Assembly: GCF_012027495.1 (NCBI RefSeq)
Contig: NZ_SNUK01000003.1
Coordinates: 248,001 to 312,000, forward strand
DNA from: Thermococcus sp. JdF3
GTDB taxonomy: Archaea; Methanobacteriota_B; Thermococci; Thermococcales; Thermococcaceae
DNA length: 64,000 bases
Reading direction: 5' to 3'
Translations under genes and position numbers: made by a program
Shown here: in pieces, positions 8,398 through 18,638 of the stretch
Numbering within the stretch: the stretch's first letter is position 1
Layout: each line of letters opens with the position of its first letter
Notes under the pieces: generated by a model
The model's input: the letters and a program-made list of their open reading frames with translations, nothing else
Database searches by the model: none
Told to the model about the DNA's origin: nothing

Positions 8398-9297
8398 TCA
8401 CAGCCCCTTCAGAAGCCCCTCAATGTCCTCGGGCTTTACTTCGGCGTTCTCAACGACCTCCGGCCCGCTCCCGGGTTCGGACTCCCTGGACTTCGGTGGC
8501 TCTTCAACCGGTGGCTCGGGCGGCCTGGGAAGCTCCTCTTTTATACTCAGGCTTAGGTAGACCGTCTTCAGCAGTTCCTCCACGAGTTCCTTCTCTTCGG
8601 CGAAGATGTAGCCCTGCCCGACTATCACCTTACCCGCCAGGCCGAGCTTCTTCACGGCCAGGGCTATGACCCCCTCGTCCGGAACCGGCTCCGCAGGGAA
8701 GAGGGACTTCCACGCGTCGTCTATTTTGAGGGGCCGGCTCTTTTTCTCCAGCAGTTCTCTCAATCCCTCGTTCTCGTTTCTAACCCTAACGTATTCGGCG
8801 TGAAGCTCCTCATACTTTTCCTGGAGCTCTCCATGTTCCTTTTCAAGGTTCTCGTATTCCTGAGCCAGCAGATCGTACTGTCCCTTCACATCCAGCAGCT
8901 GTTTCCTCAGCTCCACGTATCCGGGAAGAAGCTGGAGGGTCTTCAACCCCGCCCGGACGAGGGTGTTCTTGAGCTCCTTCCTGACGAGCTCAACGTCAAC
9001 GTGCTCGAGATCGTGGCCGAGGGGGAGCTTCATCCTTTCAACGTGCCCGACCATCTCCCCCAGCTCACTGAAGAGCCTCTCGGCCAGGTCCCTTCCGACC
9101 CGGTCAGCGTCGGTCGCTATGATGAGGAGGTCAGCGCCCGCGGCGGCGCTCTTCGCTATCTCAACGTTGGTCGTTGGGATTATCGCGGAGATCGTGATGT
9201 TGTACTCGCTTCCCAGTGCCAGGCCCTGAAGGGCCTTACTTACAACCTCAACGTCGCTCGCACCTTCCACGAGGATTCTAACATCGACTATGGCCAT
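8398..9297 (-). CDS. Toprim-domain protein with coiled coil, partner gene of xerA
   Basis: About 299 residues. The N-terminal Toprim fold has the acidic residue in [10 protein letters not shown] (E11) and the DxD motif in ATDADRVG (D63, D65). It is followed by a long charged coiled coil (about 131-187), a globular segment around [20 protein letters not shown], and a proline/glutamate-rich tail ending [10 protein letters not shown]. Toprim domains occur in topoisomerases, primases, OLD nucleases and RecR; this one has no topoisomerase or primase parts. Its stop adjoins the xerA start, implying co-expression and perhaps a role in DNA processing. The start ATG at 9297 follows AGGTGATGT. Confidence 0.75.
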   Translation of the reverse strand: MAIVDVRILVEGASDVEVVSKALQGLALGSEYNITISAIIPTTNVEIAKSAAAGADLLIIATDADRVGRDLAERLFSELGEMVGHVERMKLPLGHDLEHVDVELVRKELKNTLVRAGLKTLQLLPGYVELRKQLLDVKGQYDLLAQEYENLEKEHGELQEKYEELHAEYVRVRNENEGLRELLEKKSRPLKIDDAWKSLFPAEPVPDEGVIALAVKKLGLAGKVIVGQGYIFAEEKELVEELLKTVYLSLSIKEELPRPPEPPVEEPPKSRESEPGSGPEVVENAEVKPEDIEGLLKGL

Positions 9298-9394
9298 ATA
9301 CATCACCTGACTTTCTCTCCCCCTTCGGGTTTAAAACGCTTCCGTGTTGGGGCAGGCTTATAAGGACAAAGAACATAAAACTGAAAGGGGTAAC

Positions 9395-10633
9395 ATGGAG
9401 CCCTTAACTCGTGCCCTGGATATCGTGGTATCCATCCTCCACATCATCTGGCTGTTTTCGGCCGCAGTTATCTACCCGGTGTTCTTCTACTACATAGCTC
9501 TGACGATGGCGGGTTTGAGGTACAACTCGAGGTTCAAGCAGCCTGTAATCCCGGACGAGCTTCCCTCCGTCACCATCCTCATCCCGGCGAGAAACGAGGG
9601 TGTGGTGATAAGGGACACGCTCCTGGCGATGGCAAACCTCGACTACCCCAAGGACAAACTGGAGGTCCTCCTGCTCGACGACGGTTCCACGGACGAAACG
9701 GTGAGGATAGCCGAGGATGTGGCGAGGGAGCACCCCTTCATCAGGGTGGTCCGCGTTGAGGGCGGTGGAAGGGGGAAGAGCTACGTCCTGAACTACGGCC
9801 TTAAACTGGCAAAGGGAGAGGTTATAGCGGTCTACGACGCCGACAACAGGCCGGAGCCGGGGGCGCTCAAGGGCCTGGTGGCGATGCTGAGCGACGAGAC
9901 GCCTGCAGTAACCGGAAAAGTCCGGACGATAAACTGGAACAGGAACATACTCACACGGTTCATATGCATGGAGTACCTCTACTTCCAGCTGGCCGGCCAG
10001 AGCGGAAAGAGCAAGCTGTACGGGACGGCAGTACTTCCCGGGACGAACTTCGTAATCAGGAGGGATCTGCTCAAAGAGCTGGGCGGCTGGGACGAAGAGG
10101 CCCTCGCCGAGGACCTGGAGATGTCCTTCAGGATACTGGCGCTGGGCAAGAGGATAGCCTACAACCCCCTCGCGGTCACCTGGGAGCAGGAGCCCGAGAG
10201 CTGGCGCGTGTGGTTCAGGCAACGGACCCGCTGGGCGGCCGGAAACGTCTACACCGTGAGGGAGCACGTAAAGAGGTTCCGCGAGATAAAGGGCTGGGGC
10301 CTGCGCTTTGACCTGCTCCTCACGCTGATGGTGTACTACCTCCTGGCGATAGCCGTCATAGTTGCGGACGTGGCCTTCCTGGCACTTTTGATAACCCTCG
10401 GAAACGTTACGTGGTTCACGGGGCTTATTCTGAGCTTTGTGTACCTTTCGTTCCTGCTGGAGATTTTCGCAGGCCTCTACGACGGGAAGATAAGGAGCAT
10501 CGGCTGCTGGCTCCTCGCACCGCTCATGTACTACACATACTCTCAGATGTGGATATTAATCTCCCTCGCCGGTCTGTGGGAGGCAGGAAAGGCCAAGAAG
10601 GTGTGGTACAAGACTCCACGAACGGCGGTTTAG
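9395..10633 (+). CDS. Membrane glycosyltransferase, family 2
   Basis: A processive-type GT-A glycosyltransferase of 412 residues. After an N-terminal membrane helix come DDGSTDE, the metal-binding DADN, AEDLEMS and the QxxRW-like RQRTRWAAG, followed by three or four C-terminal helices. This layout matches cellulose/hyaluronan/poly-GlcNAc-synthase-like enzymes that polymerise or flip sugars at the membrane. The product is unknown; exopolysaccharide or lipid glycosylation is likely. The start at 9395 follows AAAGGGG. The 3' end overlaps sfsA by four bases, convergently. Confidence 0.85.
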   Translation: MEPLTRALDIVVSILHIIWLFSAAVIYPVFFYYIALTMAGLRYNSRFKQPVIPDELPSVTILIPARNEGVVIRDTLLAMANLDYPKDKLEVLLLDDGSTDETVRIAEDVAREHPFIRVVRVEGGGRGKSYVLNYGLKLAKGEVIAVYDADNRPEPGALKGLVAMLSDETPAVTGKVRTINWNRNILTRFICMEYLYFQLAGQSGKSKLYGTAVLPGTNFVIRRDLLKELGGWDEEALAEDLEMSFRILALGKRIAYNPLAVTWEQEPESWRVWFRQRTRWAAGNVYTVREHVKRFREIKGWGLRFDLLLTLMVYYLLAIAVIVADVAFLALLITLGNVTWFTGLILSFVYLSFLLEIFAGLYDGKIRSIGCWLLAPLMYYTYSQMWILISLAGLWEAGKAKKVWYKTPRTAV

Positions 10634-11379
10634 AGGTCGATCTCAAGGCTCTGCCTCTCAAGAACGACCCTCCCCTCGGGCAGGAGGGAGATGCTGAGCG
10701 CGTGGATTTCAACGCCCGCTTTGCTGGCCTCCTCCAAAAGTCTCGCTATCTCAGGATCACCCTTCCCGTAGGGCCTGAACTTCTCTACACCGGGCATCGC
10801 TCCGACGAAGAAAATCATCGCCTTTTTCCCTGCCCTTGCGAGCCCTATCAGCTCCCTGACGTGCTTCTGGCCCCTGACGCTTGGGCAGTCGGGATACATC
10901 GCGTACTCTCCCCTCTCACCGCCCCGGAGAACGGCACTCTTCATCTCGGCGTATATCTCCCCCTCCGGGCAGTCGAAGAGGTAGTCCAGCCTTGAGTTTC
11001 CGATGCGGACTTCCTTCCTTTTTATTGAGCAGTCCCTCAGCCAGGGGATAAGGTTGAGCTCAACGGCCCTCTCGAAGGCCTTCGCCTGAGTCCTCGTGTC
11101 TATCACCGCTCCCTTTCCGTCCAGGTCCTCGAAAGCGAGCAGAACGAAATCGGTCTTGCCCCCGCTCTTCGGGAGACAGAAAGCCCTCCTTCCGGGAACC
11201 ATGAACTCCTCCAGACGCCCGGTGTTAGTTACGAGGGCTTTCCTGATTTCTCCATTGACCTCAACCAGCGCCACGAAGCGGTTGAGCCTCTTGAGGAAGA
11301 CGCAGGGAACGACGTTCAGTTTCAGCAGGACTTCCCTCATGGGGTGTTCTATGGGTGCGGGGAATATAAACTTGGCCAT
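10630..11379 (-). CDS. sfsA: SfsA family protein
   Basis: A 249-aa SfsA homologue. It has the OB-fold-like N-terminus and the nuclease-like core with SRLDYLF, EIYAEMKSAVLR and the family motif YPDCPSVRGQKHVREL. SfsA in Escherichia coli was named for stimulating sugar fermentation and can bind DNA; its fold resembles PD-(D/E)XK nucleases and the acidic residue and lysine in AEMKS are conserved here. The function in archaea is unknown. It is convergent with the glycosyltransferase. Confidence 0.88.
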   Translation of the reverse strand: MAKFIFPAPIEHPMREVLLKLNVVPCVFLKRLNRFVALVEVNGEIRKALVTNTGRLEEFMVPGRRAFCLPKSGGKTDFVLLAFEDLDGKGAVIDTRTQAKAFERAVELNLIPWLRDCSIKRKEVRIGNSRLDYLFDCPEGEIYAEMKSAVLRGGERGEYAMYPDCPSVRGQKHVRELIGLARAGKKAMIFFVGAMPGVEKFRPYGKGDPEIARLLEEASKAGVEIHALSISLLPEGRVVLERQSLEIDL

Positions 11380-11553
11380 AACCCTTTATCCAGAACTGGG
11401 CAATCCAGCCGGTGGATGATAACGGAGTTCAAGATGGGAAGGACGGGATAACTAATCGCCAGGGGCTTCCGGCGGAAGTGCGACGACTGCATGACCCTTG
11501 AGGAACTTCTCTCTCACCTAAACCCTTAAAAGCCCATTATGATGACTGTCTAA

Positions 11554-12612
<1,059 letters not shown>

Positions 12613-12702
12613 GCCTTCCTCCGTTTTTTCATCGTTTTCCATCGCCAAATTTAAAAACCCGTTCGAGTACATTCCGGGGACGAATGCACAAGGGTGCGCC
12701 CC

Positions 12703-13401
12703 ATGGAGTCAAGAACGGCAGAGGTGCCCTTCTCGGCAGGATGGGAAGCGCTTGTGGGGACAGCTTCAAGGCCGGAGAAGGTTTTCTCGATGTTCCCGTA
12801 TGAGGCCGGGGTAACCCAGAGGGGCAAGAAGCTCTTTGCCAGGTTTGCCATCAGGAAGTTTCTGCTCAGGTTCGAGTTTGAGGGAGTTCTCGAGTTCACC
12901 TTTAACGAACCCCACGTCACCTACGTCGTGAAAGGACCCCGGGGGCTTCTGATACTCTCCTTCGCTGCGGACGGGGGGCTCATCGCAAAGGCCTCCGCCG
13001 ACATCCCCGGCGAGAGAATGATGGGCAAGAAGCTTGAGTTTCTGGCAGAGCGCTCGGGTACTGCCCTGGCCAGAATGGCGGAGAGCCACCACACGATAGC
13101 GGCCAGGGCCTTTGGCTCCCCCCGGAACTTTATAATAAGAAACTTTGAGCCTTTCCTAATGGCACACACGATAAGGTACGTCCGGTTCAATATCGGAAGC
13201 CCCTCCTTCACCATCAAAGGGGATAACGGGAGGGAGTGGTTCACCGTCACCGTGGAAAAGGACACCGTAAAAGGGGTCGAGTACGGGTCGGATTCCGGAA
13301 GTTCGATCATAGAGGTTGAGAAAGAAATTCTGAGCGTGGGAGCGGAGGATTTTGAAGGAATGGATGCCAGGGGGGAGTACATCATCAGGGTCATCGGGTA
13401 G
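12703..13401 (+). CDS. Conserved-looking protein of unknown function
   Basis: A soluble protein of 232 residues with alternating beta-rich segments, among them FEFEGVLEFTFNEPHVTYVV and WFTVTVEKDTVKGVEYG. It has no signal peptide, membrane helix or catalytic motif that I recognise. A beta-rich ligand-binding fold is possible but not shown. A TATA-like AATTTAAAAAC lies upstream and AAGGGTG precedes the ATG at 12703. The 3' end overlaps the convergent small membrane-protein gene by 11 bp. Confidence 0.6.
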   Translation: MESRTAEVPFSAGWEALVGTASRPEKVFSMFPYEAGVTQRGKKLFARFAIRKFLLRFEFEGVLEFTFNEPHVTYVVKGPRGLLILSFAADGGLIAKASADIPGERMMGKKLEFLAERSGTALARMAESHHTIAARAFGSPRNFIIRNFEPFLMAHTIRYVRFNIGSPSFTIKGDNGREWFTVTVEKDTVKGVEYGSDSGSSIIEVEKEILSVGAEDFEGMDARGEYIIRVIG

Positions 13402-13741
13402 CTTCTTCGCTTTCCGTGGTCTCCGGGGTCCTTTCGGAGGGCTCCTCTGGGGAGCCGGCTTCGGCCTCTGGATTCGAGCTTCTGGAAACCACGGGGATCG
13501 CAGGCTCACTGGCGGCTTCCTTCCTCCTAGCGAGCTCTTTCTCGAACTTGTTCCACTCGTACCAGAAGAACAGAATCCCAAGAATCACTCCGATGAGGAT
13601 GAACGGGGATCTGGAGGGCAACGGGAGCCCACGGTGCCACCGGTAGAGCAGGTAGTTCTGATAGAGGAACAGGTATCCCAGCCACGTTACCAGGAGGGCC
13701 TCGACAGTGTATTCAATGAGCCTGCTCGTCTTCTCGTCCAT
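13391..13741 (-). CDS. Small membrane protein with acidic tail
   Basis: A protein of 116 residues with two hydrophobic segments (about 13-30 and 46-60) and a long C-terminal tail rich in E, S, P and T that is probably disordered and cytoplasmic. The ATG at 13741 is chosen because AGGTGACA precedes it; a longer reading to 13792 would cross the divergent helicase start. It is divergent from the XPD-like helicase and convergent with the unknown gene at 12.7 kb. No family recognised. Confidence 0.6.
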   Translation of the reverse strand: MDEKTSRLIEYTVEALLVTWLGYLFLYQNYLLYRWHRGLPLPSRSPFILIGVILGILFFWYEWNKFEKELARRKEAASEPAIPVVSRSSNPEAEAGSPEEPSERTPETTESEEATR

Positions 13742-13790
13742 TACTGTCACCTGGGGAAAAGTTAAAAGCGAGCCGTTAAAACTCTTTCCC

Positions 13791-15698
13791 ATGACCGACT
13801 ACTTTCCATACGAAAACCTGCGACCGAACCAGCGCGATTTCATAGAACTGGTCTCAAAGGCAGTTGAAAACGGAGAAAACGTCATCATCGAGGCGCCCAC
13901 AGGATTCGGAAAGACCGTGAGCGTTCTGGCCGGAGTACTCCCCCACGCCAAGGAAATGGGCTACAAGGTGCTCTACCTGGCCAGAACCCACAGACAGATG
14001 GACAGGGTCATAGAGGAGCTGAAGGCGATAAGCAGGAAGAGCCCCGTTTCCGGCGTTGAGCTCAGGAGCAGGAAGGACCTCTGCCTGCACACGTACCTCA
14101 CCCAGTTCACGAGCGACGCATACACCGCCATGGTCGTCTGCAAGAACCTCAAGAAGATGGGCAAGTGCGAGTTCTACGAGAACGAAAAGAAGAAAAAGGC
14201 GGAGTTCGACGAGCTGGTGCGCTTCTTCCTCGGGGAGCCGAGTCACCCCTCGGAGATACTCGACTACTCGCAGACCCTGGAGCTGTGCCCCTACGATTTA
14301 ACCAAGAGGATAGCGGAGAAGGCGGACGTGATAGTCGCCAGCTACCTCTATCTCCTCAGCCCCACCATACGGGAGAACTTCATAAGCTCCCTGGACCTCG
14401 ATTACTCCGACCTCATAGTCGTCTTTGACGAGGCCCACAACCTTCCGGATCAGGCGATTTCAGCACTCAGCGATAAAATAAGCATAAACACAATCAACAG
14501 GGCAATAAAAGAGGCCGATGAGTACAACGAGCACGAGATAGCAAACTTCCTGAGCATCCTAGGCAGGGGGCTGGAGATACTGTTCCAGGAGAAGCTCTCG
14601 AACAGGGACGTCCAGGAGACCGTCATCCAGCCGGAGCTGGTGTTCTCTCACGTTGTCGATGTCCTCGGACTGGACACGAGATGGCTCGTCAAGACACTCA
14701 ACGACATGGTGGCGGTCGGGGATTCGATAAGGGAGGACAGGATAGAAAAGGGCAAACCTCCCCGCTCCTACATCGGACGCGTCGGCGAGTTCCTTCTCCT
14801 GTGGCTCTCCCTCATCGGAAGGGAGGACTACCTCTTCCTAATGAGCCGGGACAGGGGGCTGAGCCTCGAGCTCGTTGCCCTCGATCCATCCAAGGCCCTG
14901 GGCTTCATAAAGGATGTCCAGAGCGCGATATTCATGTCCGGAACGCTCACCCCGCTTGAGGCCTTCCGCGATGTCATGGGCGTGGAAAACGCCCGCCTGA
15001 AGAAGTTCCCGAGGATGGTGAGGCGGGAAAACGCCCAGGTTCTGGTGGCCAGAGACGTCTCGACGAGGGGCGATGAGCGCTCGCTCCAGGTTTACAGAAA
15101 GATGGTGGACTACATAGTGGAAGCGGCGAGGATAATCCCGAAGAACGTCGGGGTTTTCGCGGCATCCTACGAGGTTCTCCAGGGCCTTCTATCGGCGAAC
15201 CTCCAGGTTAGACTGGAAGGGACGGGAAAAGCGGTATTCATCGAGAAGCAGGGCGCCTCTTCGGCTGAGAACGACCTAATGGTTGCCCAGTTCAAGGCCC
15301 ACGCGAGGGGCAACGGTGCCGTTCTCCTCGGAGTCATGGGCGGCAGGAACAGCGAGGGACAGGACTACAGCGGGGACGAAATGAACGGTGTAATACTCGT
15401 CGGAATCCCCTACGCGAGGCCGACACCCAGAGTCCAGGCCCGGATAAGGTACTTCGAGCGCAAGTTCCCGGAGAAGGGCAGGTACTACGGCTACTACCTG
15501 CCGGCCCACAGAAAGCTCGTCCAGGCGGCGGGGAGGGTGCACCGTTCGGCGGAGGAGAAGGGTTCGATAGTGGTCCTCGACTACCGCCTGCTCTGGAGAG
15601 GGATAAAAAAAGACCTGCCGGACTGGATGGTGGAAACGGTGAGACCCGTTGATCTGGGAAGAATGCGGCTCTACCTCAAGAGGTTCTGGGCTACCTAA
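13791..15698 (+). CDS. XPD/Rad3-like Fe-S DNA helicase
   Basis: A 635-aa superfamily 2 helicase. Walker A is APTGFGKT (35-42), the iron-sulfur domain has four cysteines (C98, C117, C126, C166), and the DEAH box is in VVFDEAHN. C-terminal motifs include FMSGTLTP and the Q-AAGRVHRS motif VI. XPD family enzymes unwind DNA 5' to 3'; archaeal members probably act in repair or replication-fork processing. No ribosome binding site precedes the ATG at 13791, but a TATA-like GTTAAAAG sits about 30 bp upstream, so the transcript is probably leaderless. Confidence 0.9.
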   Translation: MTDYFPYENLRPNQRDFIELVSKAVENGENVIIEAPTGFGKTVSVLAGVLPHAKEMGYKVLYLARTHRQMDRVIEELKAISRKSPVSGVELRSRKDLCLHTYLTQFTSDAYTAMVVCKNLKKMGKCEFYENEKKKKAEFDELVRFFLGEPSHPSEILDYSQTLELCPYDLTKRIAEKADVIVASYLYLLSPTIRENFISSLDLDYSDLIVVFDEAHNLPDQAISALSDKISINTINRAIKEADEYNEHEIANFLSILGRGLEILFQEKLSNRDVQETVIQPELVFSHVVDVLGLDTRWLVKTLNDMVAVGDSIREDRIEKGKPPRSYIGRVGEFLLLWLSLIGREDYLFLMSRDRGLSLELVALDPSKALGFIKDVQSAIFMSGTLTPLEAFRDVMGVENARLKKFPRMVRRENAQVLVARDVSTRGDERSLQVYRKMVDYIVEAARIIPKNVGVFAASYEVLQGLLSANLQVRLEGTGKAVFIEKQGASSAENDLMVAQFKAHARGNGAVLLGVMGGRNSEGQDYSGDEMNGVILVGIPYARPTPRVQARIRYFERKFPEKGRYYGYYLPAHRKLVQAAGRVHRSAEEKGSIVVLDYRLLWRGIKKDLPDWMVETVRPVDLGRMRLYLKRFWAT

Positions 15699-16053
15699 CT
15701 GTGAACTCCCTCTCCACCCTAATTTTGGCGCCCTTCACGTACGCAAACTTAACGACCTTGTAGCGTCCGGGAGGCAGATCGACGGGGATGCGCTGTTCGA
15801 TGGTCTCGCCGGGAATTAAAACAATCCTCCGGTTCAAAAAAACTATTTCCGGATCCAGCTTCTGCCAGAATCCGATGTACTCATACAGCTCAATCTCATT
15901 GTCAATCTCAACCTTTACCGTGTTCGGGTTGGATACCCAGAGAACCAGTTCCCCTTTGCGCGGTTTAACCTCGATGTCCAGCTCCACCTCTAAGGGGGTT
16001 CCAACGGTTATGACGCCCACACTGTCCTTACCGGGGATTTTTATTATCTTCAT
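15691..16053 (-). CDS. Unknown beta-sandwich-like protein
   Basis: About 120 residues, nearly all predicted strand: VGTPLEVELDIEVKPRKGE, TVKVEIDNEIELYEY, IPVDLPPGRYKVVKFAY. No signal peptide or catalytic motif is seen. The composition resembles an immunoglobulin-like or C2-like sandwich; I assign no function. The ATG at 16053 is favoured over readings that extend to 16113. It overlaps the convergent helicase gene by 8 bp. Confidence 0.55.
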   Translation of the reverse strand: MKIIKIPGKDSVGVITVGTPLEVELDIEVKPRKGELVLWVSNPNTVKVEIDNEIELYEYIGFWQKLDPEIVFLNRRIVLIPGETIEQRIPVDLPPGRYKVVKFAYVKGAKIRVEREFTVR

Positions 16054-16207
16054 CGCCACTAAATGATGTGTTTCTAACGATAAATGTTTCGGTACACACA
16101 AATTTTGACACACATTCTCAGAAGTTCTTTCTGCCGTACAACCTAAAACAACCGTACCGACACTTAAACTCCAGGTGAAGATTCTCCAGAACCAGAAGAG
16201 CGTTATT

Positions 16208-16295
16208 TGGTGCGGGGGCGGGGATTTGAACCCCGGAACCCCTACGGGACGGGACCCTCAATCCCGCGCCTTTGACCAGGCTTGGCAACCCCCGC
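16208..16295 (-). tRNA. tRNA-Leu (anticodon GAG)
   Basis: A class II tRNA with acceptor GCGGGGG/CCCCCGC, anticodon stem CGGGA/TCCCG around the loop TTGAGGG (anticodon GAG), a long variable arm, a T arm with GGTTCAAATCC, and an encoded CCA (16208-16210). A TATA box TTTATAAA (reverse strand, about 16323-16331) is about 30 bp upstream. It reads CUC and CUU codons. Confidence 0.95.
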
Positions 16296-16339
16296 GTCGC
16301 CAAACTATAAGGCTCGGGGAGCCTTTATAAATTTTACGG

Positions 16340-17086
16340 TCACATGGGGAGCTTTCTGAACTCCCTCTCAAGCAGGGTTACCATCTTTTCGCTCAGCGTC
16401 TCGGGGGGAGCAATTATAACCAGCCCAGCGCCTTTAGTCAGCAGTATATCCTTCATGTGGAGAACAAAGCGCAGAACAGCCTCCTCCCCATTGTGCAGCA
16501 CAAGATAATCCACACTGTCCAGTATAACAAAGGTATCCCTGTCAACGCTCGTTGTTACCGCATGGAGGAGCGGTGCGAGGGCAGTGGGAGACACCACATT
16601 CGATCCCCCAACGTTGCTGATCCAGATGTAGGAGGCACCACAGCGCATGTATACCTCCGGGAGACGGGTGACACCGAGAATTTTCTTGCCGGAGAGGAGG
16701 CGTAAAACCGAGGCAACCGACATCGATCTTACGAGGTACGGCCCGGGTGAGATGGTGGACGTGCCGTCAAAAACAACGTGGGGCTCGACGTGTGTTGCAA
16801 TTGCCCTCCTCGTGGTGATGGAACACACCATGACAATGCCCATACCGAGGGCAACTAGGACGTCGTCCAGGATCTTCAGAAACTCCGAGGATATTACATC
16901 ATTAAGCACGTTGACCCCATAACCCAGCAGAAGTAGCAGGCTTCCGAAGACAAGGGCACGAAAAACGCCCTCACCGAGGGTGTCTCTGATAACCCTTCGT
17001 ACAGCCATTAAGGAGTAAATCGCCCCCATCACCGCAACAAATGCCACAACCTCTGCCGCAAGTTTCACATATTCGTAAGTGATCAT
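16340..17086 (-). CDS. DUF835 domain membrane protein
   Basis: A 248-aa protein with three N-terminal membrane helices (about 9-27, 43-60 and 75-90) and a soluble C-terminal domain like DUF835: PGPYLVRS, FVILDSVDYLVLHNGEEAVLRFVLHMKD and a late VIIAPPETLSEKMVTLLERE. DUF835 resembles a KaiC/RecA-derived fold without the P-loop and is abundant in Thermococcales, with no settled function. The gene sits between tRNA-Leu and tRNA-Lys and looks somewhat less GC-rich than its neighbours. Confidence 0.75.
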   Translation of the reverse strand: MITYEYVKLAAEVVAFVAVMGAIYSLMAVRRVIRDTLGEGVFRALVFGSLLLLLGYGVNVLNDVISSEFLKILDDVLVALGMGIVMVCSITTRRAIATHVEPHVVFDGTSTISPGPYLVRSMSVASVLRLLSGKKILGVTRLPEVYMRCGASYIWISNVGGSNVVSPTALAPLLHAVTTSVDRDTFVILDSVDYLVLHNGEEAVLRFVLHMKDILLTKGAGLVIIAPPETLSEKMVTLLEREFRKLPM

Positions 17087-17198
17087 CGTTTCAACATGAG
17101 GGTCAGGGTTTATATCCTTTTCGCGAGGGTAAGATGTGGCTTTTGAAGCCCTACCGAAAAATTTATAAAGCCACCTCCCGTCTATGGTTTCGGGTTGA

Positions 17199-17276
17199 GG
17201 GCCGGTAGCTCAGCATGGTTAGAGCGCGGGACTCTTAATCCCGTGGTCGGGGGTTCGAATCCCCCCCGGCCCGCCA
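17199..17276 (+). tRNA. tRNA-Lys (anticodon CTT)
   Basis: Acceptor GGGCCGG/CCGGCCC, anticodon stem CGGGA/TCCCG around CTCTTAA (anticodon CTT), a standard T arm with GGTTCGAATCC, discriminator G and encoded CCA. The TATA box TTTATAAAG at 17162 lies about 35 bp upstream. The DEAD-box helicase begins only 75 bp after the tRNA on the same strand. Confidence 0.96.
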
Positions 17277-17280
17277 GACC

Positions 17281-17318
17281 GCGTTTCTTCTCGACGCGTT
17301 CCGTTTGAGAAGGGATGC
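17281..17318 (+). promoter_or_regulatory. Leader hairpin upstream of DEAD-box helicase
   Basis: The 69-bp interval between tRNA-Lys and the helicase start can form a 12-bp stem, GCGTTTCTTCTC (17281-17292) with GAGAAGGGATGC (17307-17318), including three G-U pairs, around a 14-nt loop. The ribosome binding site (AAGGAG, about 17331) lies just 3' of it. I see no TATA box in the interval, so the helicase may be transcribed with the tRNA. A temperature-sensitive leader is possible, as cold-induced DEAD-box genes are known in Thermococcus. Confidence 0.55.
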
Positions 17319-17345
17319 GTTTGAGCAACGTAAGGAGTTAGGAAA

Positions 17346-18638
17346 ATGAGTTTTGAAAGCTTGGGCTTATCGGAGGCCACGTTAGTGGCCGTCAGGCAGA
17401 AGGGCTTCTCAAGTCCGACGGATATTCAGAGGGAGGTCATTCCTCGTCTTCTATCGGGCGACGTCGATATAATCGGCCAGTCCCAGACAGGGACGGGAAA
17501 AACAGCGGCATTTGCGCTCCCCATAATCGAGGCCATCGACCCGAAGGTCAAGGCGGTTCAGGCGATAATACTGACGCCAACGAGGGAGCTTGCCCTCCAG
17601 GTGGCGGATGAAATCAAAAGCCTCCGCGGGAGGAAGAGGGTTTACGTTTACGCCGTCTACGGCGGCCAGCCGATAGGACCGCAGATAAGGGCCCTCGAGC
17701 GGGGCACCCACGTCGTAGTTGGAACCCCTGGCAGAGTTCTCGACCACATAAGGCGCGGAACCCTCGACCTGAGCTCCGTAAAGTTCTTCATCCTCGATGA
17801 GGCCGACAGGATGCTCGACATGGGATTCATAGACGATATTGAGGCGATTTTCAGGGAGACGCCGAGAAAGAAGCGTGTGCTGATGTTCTCCGCTACGATG
17901 CCGCCGGAGATAAAGAGGCTCGCGAGGCGCTACATGGGTGACTACGAGGTGGTAAGCGTCAGCAGCGACGAGCTCGTCCCGGAGATGGTGGACCAAGAGT
18001 ACATAGAGGTTGTCCCGGCGAGGAAGCTCACGATGCTCAGGAAGATACTCGATGGCGCCGGGGACTTCTACGGGATAGTCTTCTGCGCCACCAAGAGGGA
18101 AACCCGGGAGCTCAGTGAGAAGCTCAGGAGGGCTGGCTACAGCGCCGAGGCACTCAACGGCGACATGAGCCAGGCCGCACGTGAGAGAACTTTCTGGCGC
18201 TTCAAGACCAAAAAAACCAGGGTTCTCGTTGCGACTGACGTCGCCGCCAGGGGCCTCGATGTGCAGGACATAAACTACGTCGTGAACTACTCCCTGCCCA
18301 TGACGGCCGAGGACTACGTCCACAGGATAGGCAGAACCGGCAGGATGGGAAAGAAAGGAAAGGCGATGACCTTCATAATGCCCGGCGAGTTCAGGAGGCT
18401 CCGCTACATCGCCCAGACTGCGGGTGTTGAGATACGCAAGTCCGAGCTGAGCGAGGAAATTCCGCGCGAGTACCGCGAGAGGTACGAGAGGGAGAACCAG
18501 AGGGGGCGCGGTTCAAGGGGCTACCCCAGAAACCCGGGCCGCTCGAGGAGCTACGGCAGGGACGGAAGGAGCAAGAAGGGTGGAAGAAACGGAAGGAGAA
18601 ACTATTCCGACGGCTACTCGCACGATTACCGCTATTGA
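17346..18638 (+). CDS. DEAD-box RNA helicase
   Basis: A 430-aa ATP-dependent RNA helicase. Visible motifs are Q-motif PTDIQREVIP, motif I SQTGTGKT, PTRELA, DEAD in FILDEADRMLDMG, SAT in FSATMPP, and HRIGRTGR. The last 60 residues are rich in R, G, S and Y (RGSRGYPRNPGRSRSYGRDGR), an RGG-like tail that probably binds RNA without strong specificity. The family remodels structured RNA; in Thermococcus the homologue is associated with growth at low temperature. Its leader follows tRNA-Lys closely and can fold into a long hairpin. Confidence 0.93.
   Translation: MSFESLGLSEATLVAVRQKGFSSPTDIQREVIPRLLSGDVDIIGQSQTGTGKTAAFALPIIEAIDPKVKAVQAIILTPTRELALQVADEIKSLRGRKRVYVYAVYGGQPIGPQIRALERGTHVVVGTPGRVLDHIRRGTLDLSSVKFFILDEADRMLDMGFIDDIEAIFRETPRKKRVLMFSATMPPEIKRLARRYMGDYEVVSVSSDELVPEMVDQEYIEVVPARKLTMLRKILDGAGDFYGIVFCATKRETRELSEKLRRAGYSAEALNGDMSQAARERTFWRFKTKKTRVLVATDVAARGLDVQDINYVVNYSLPMTAEDYVHRIGRTGRMGKKGKAMTFIMPGEFRRLRYIAQTAGVEIRKSELSEEIPREYRERYERENQRGRGSRGYPRNPGRSRSYGRDGRSKKGGRNGRRNYSDGYSHDYRY

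Noticed and set aside
11417-11525. Fragment reading RRKCDDCMTLEELLSHLNP before the M42 gene
   Set aside because: It has a cysteine pair and could be a gene relic, but it is too short and lacks a start; the M42 promoter follows directly.
16118-16303. Open frame of 61 codons at tRNA-Leu
   Set aside because: It runs through the tRNA gene and has no independent support.
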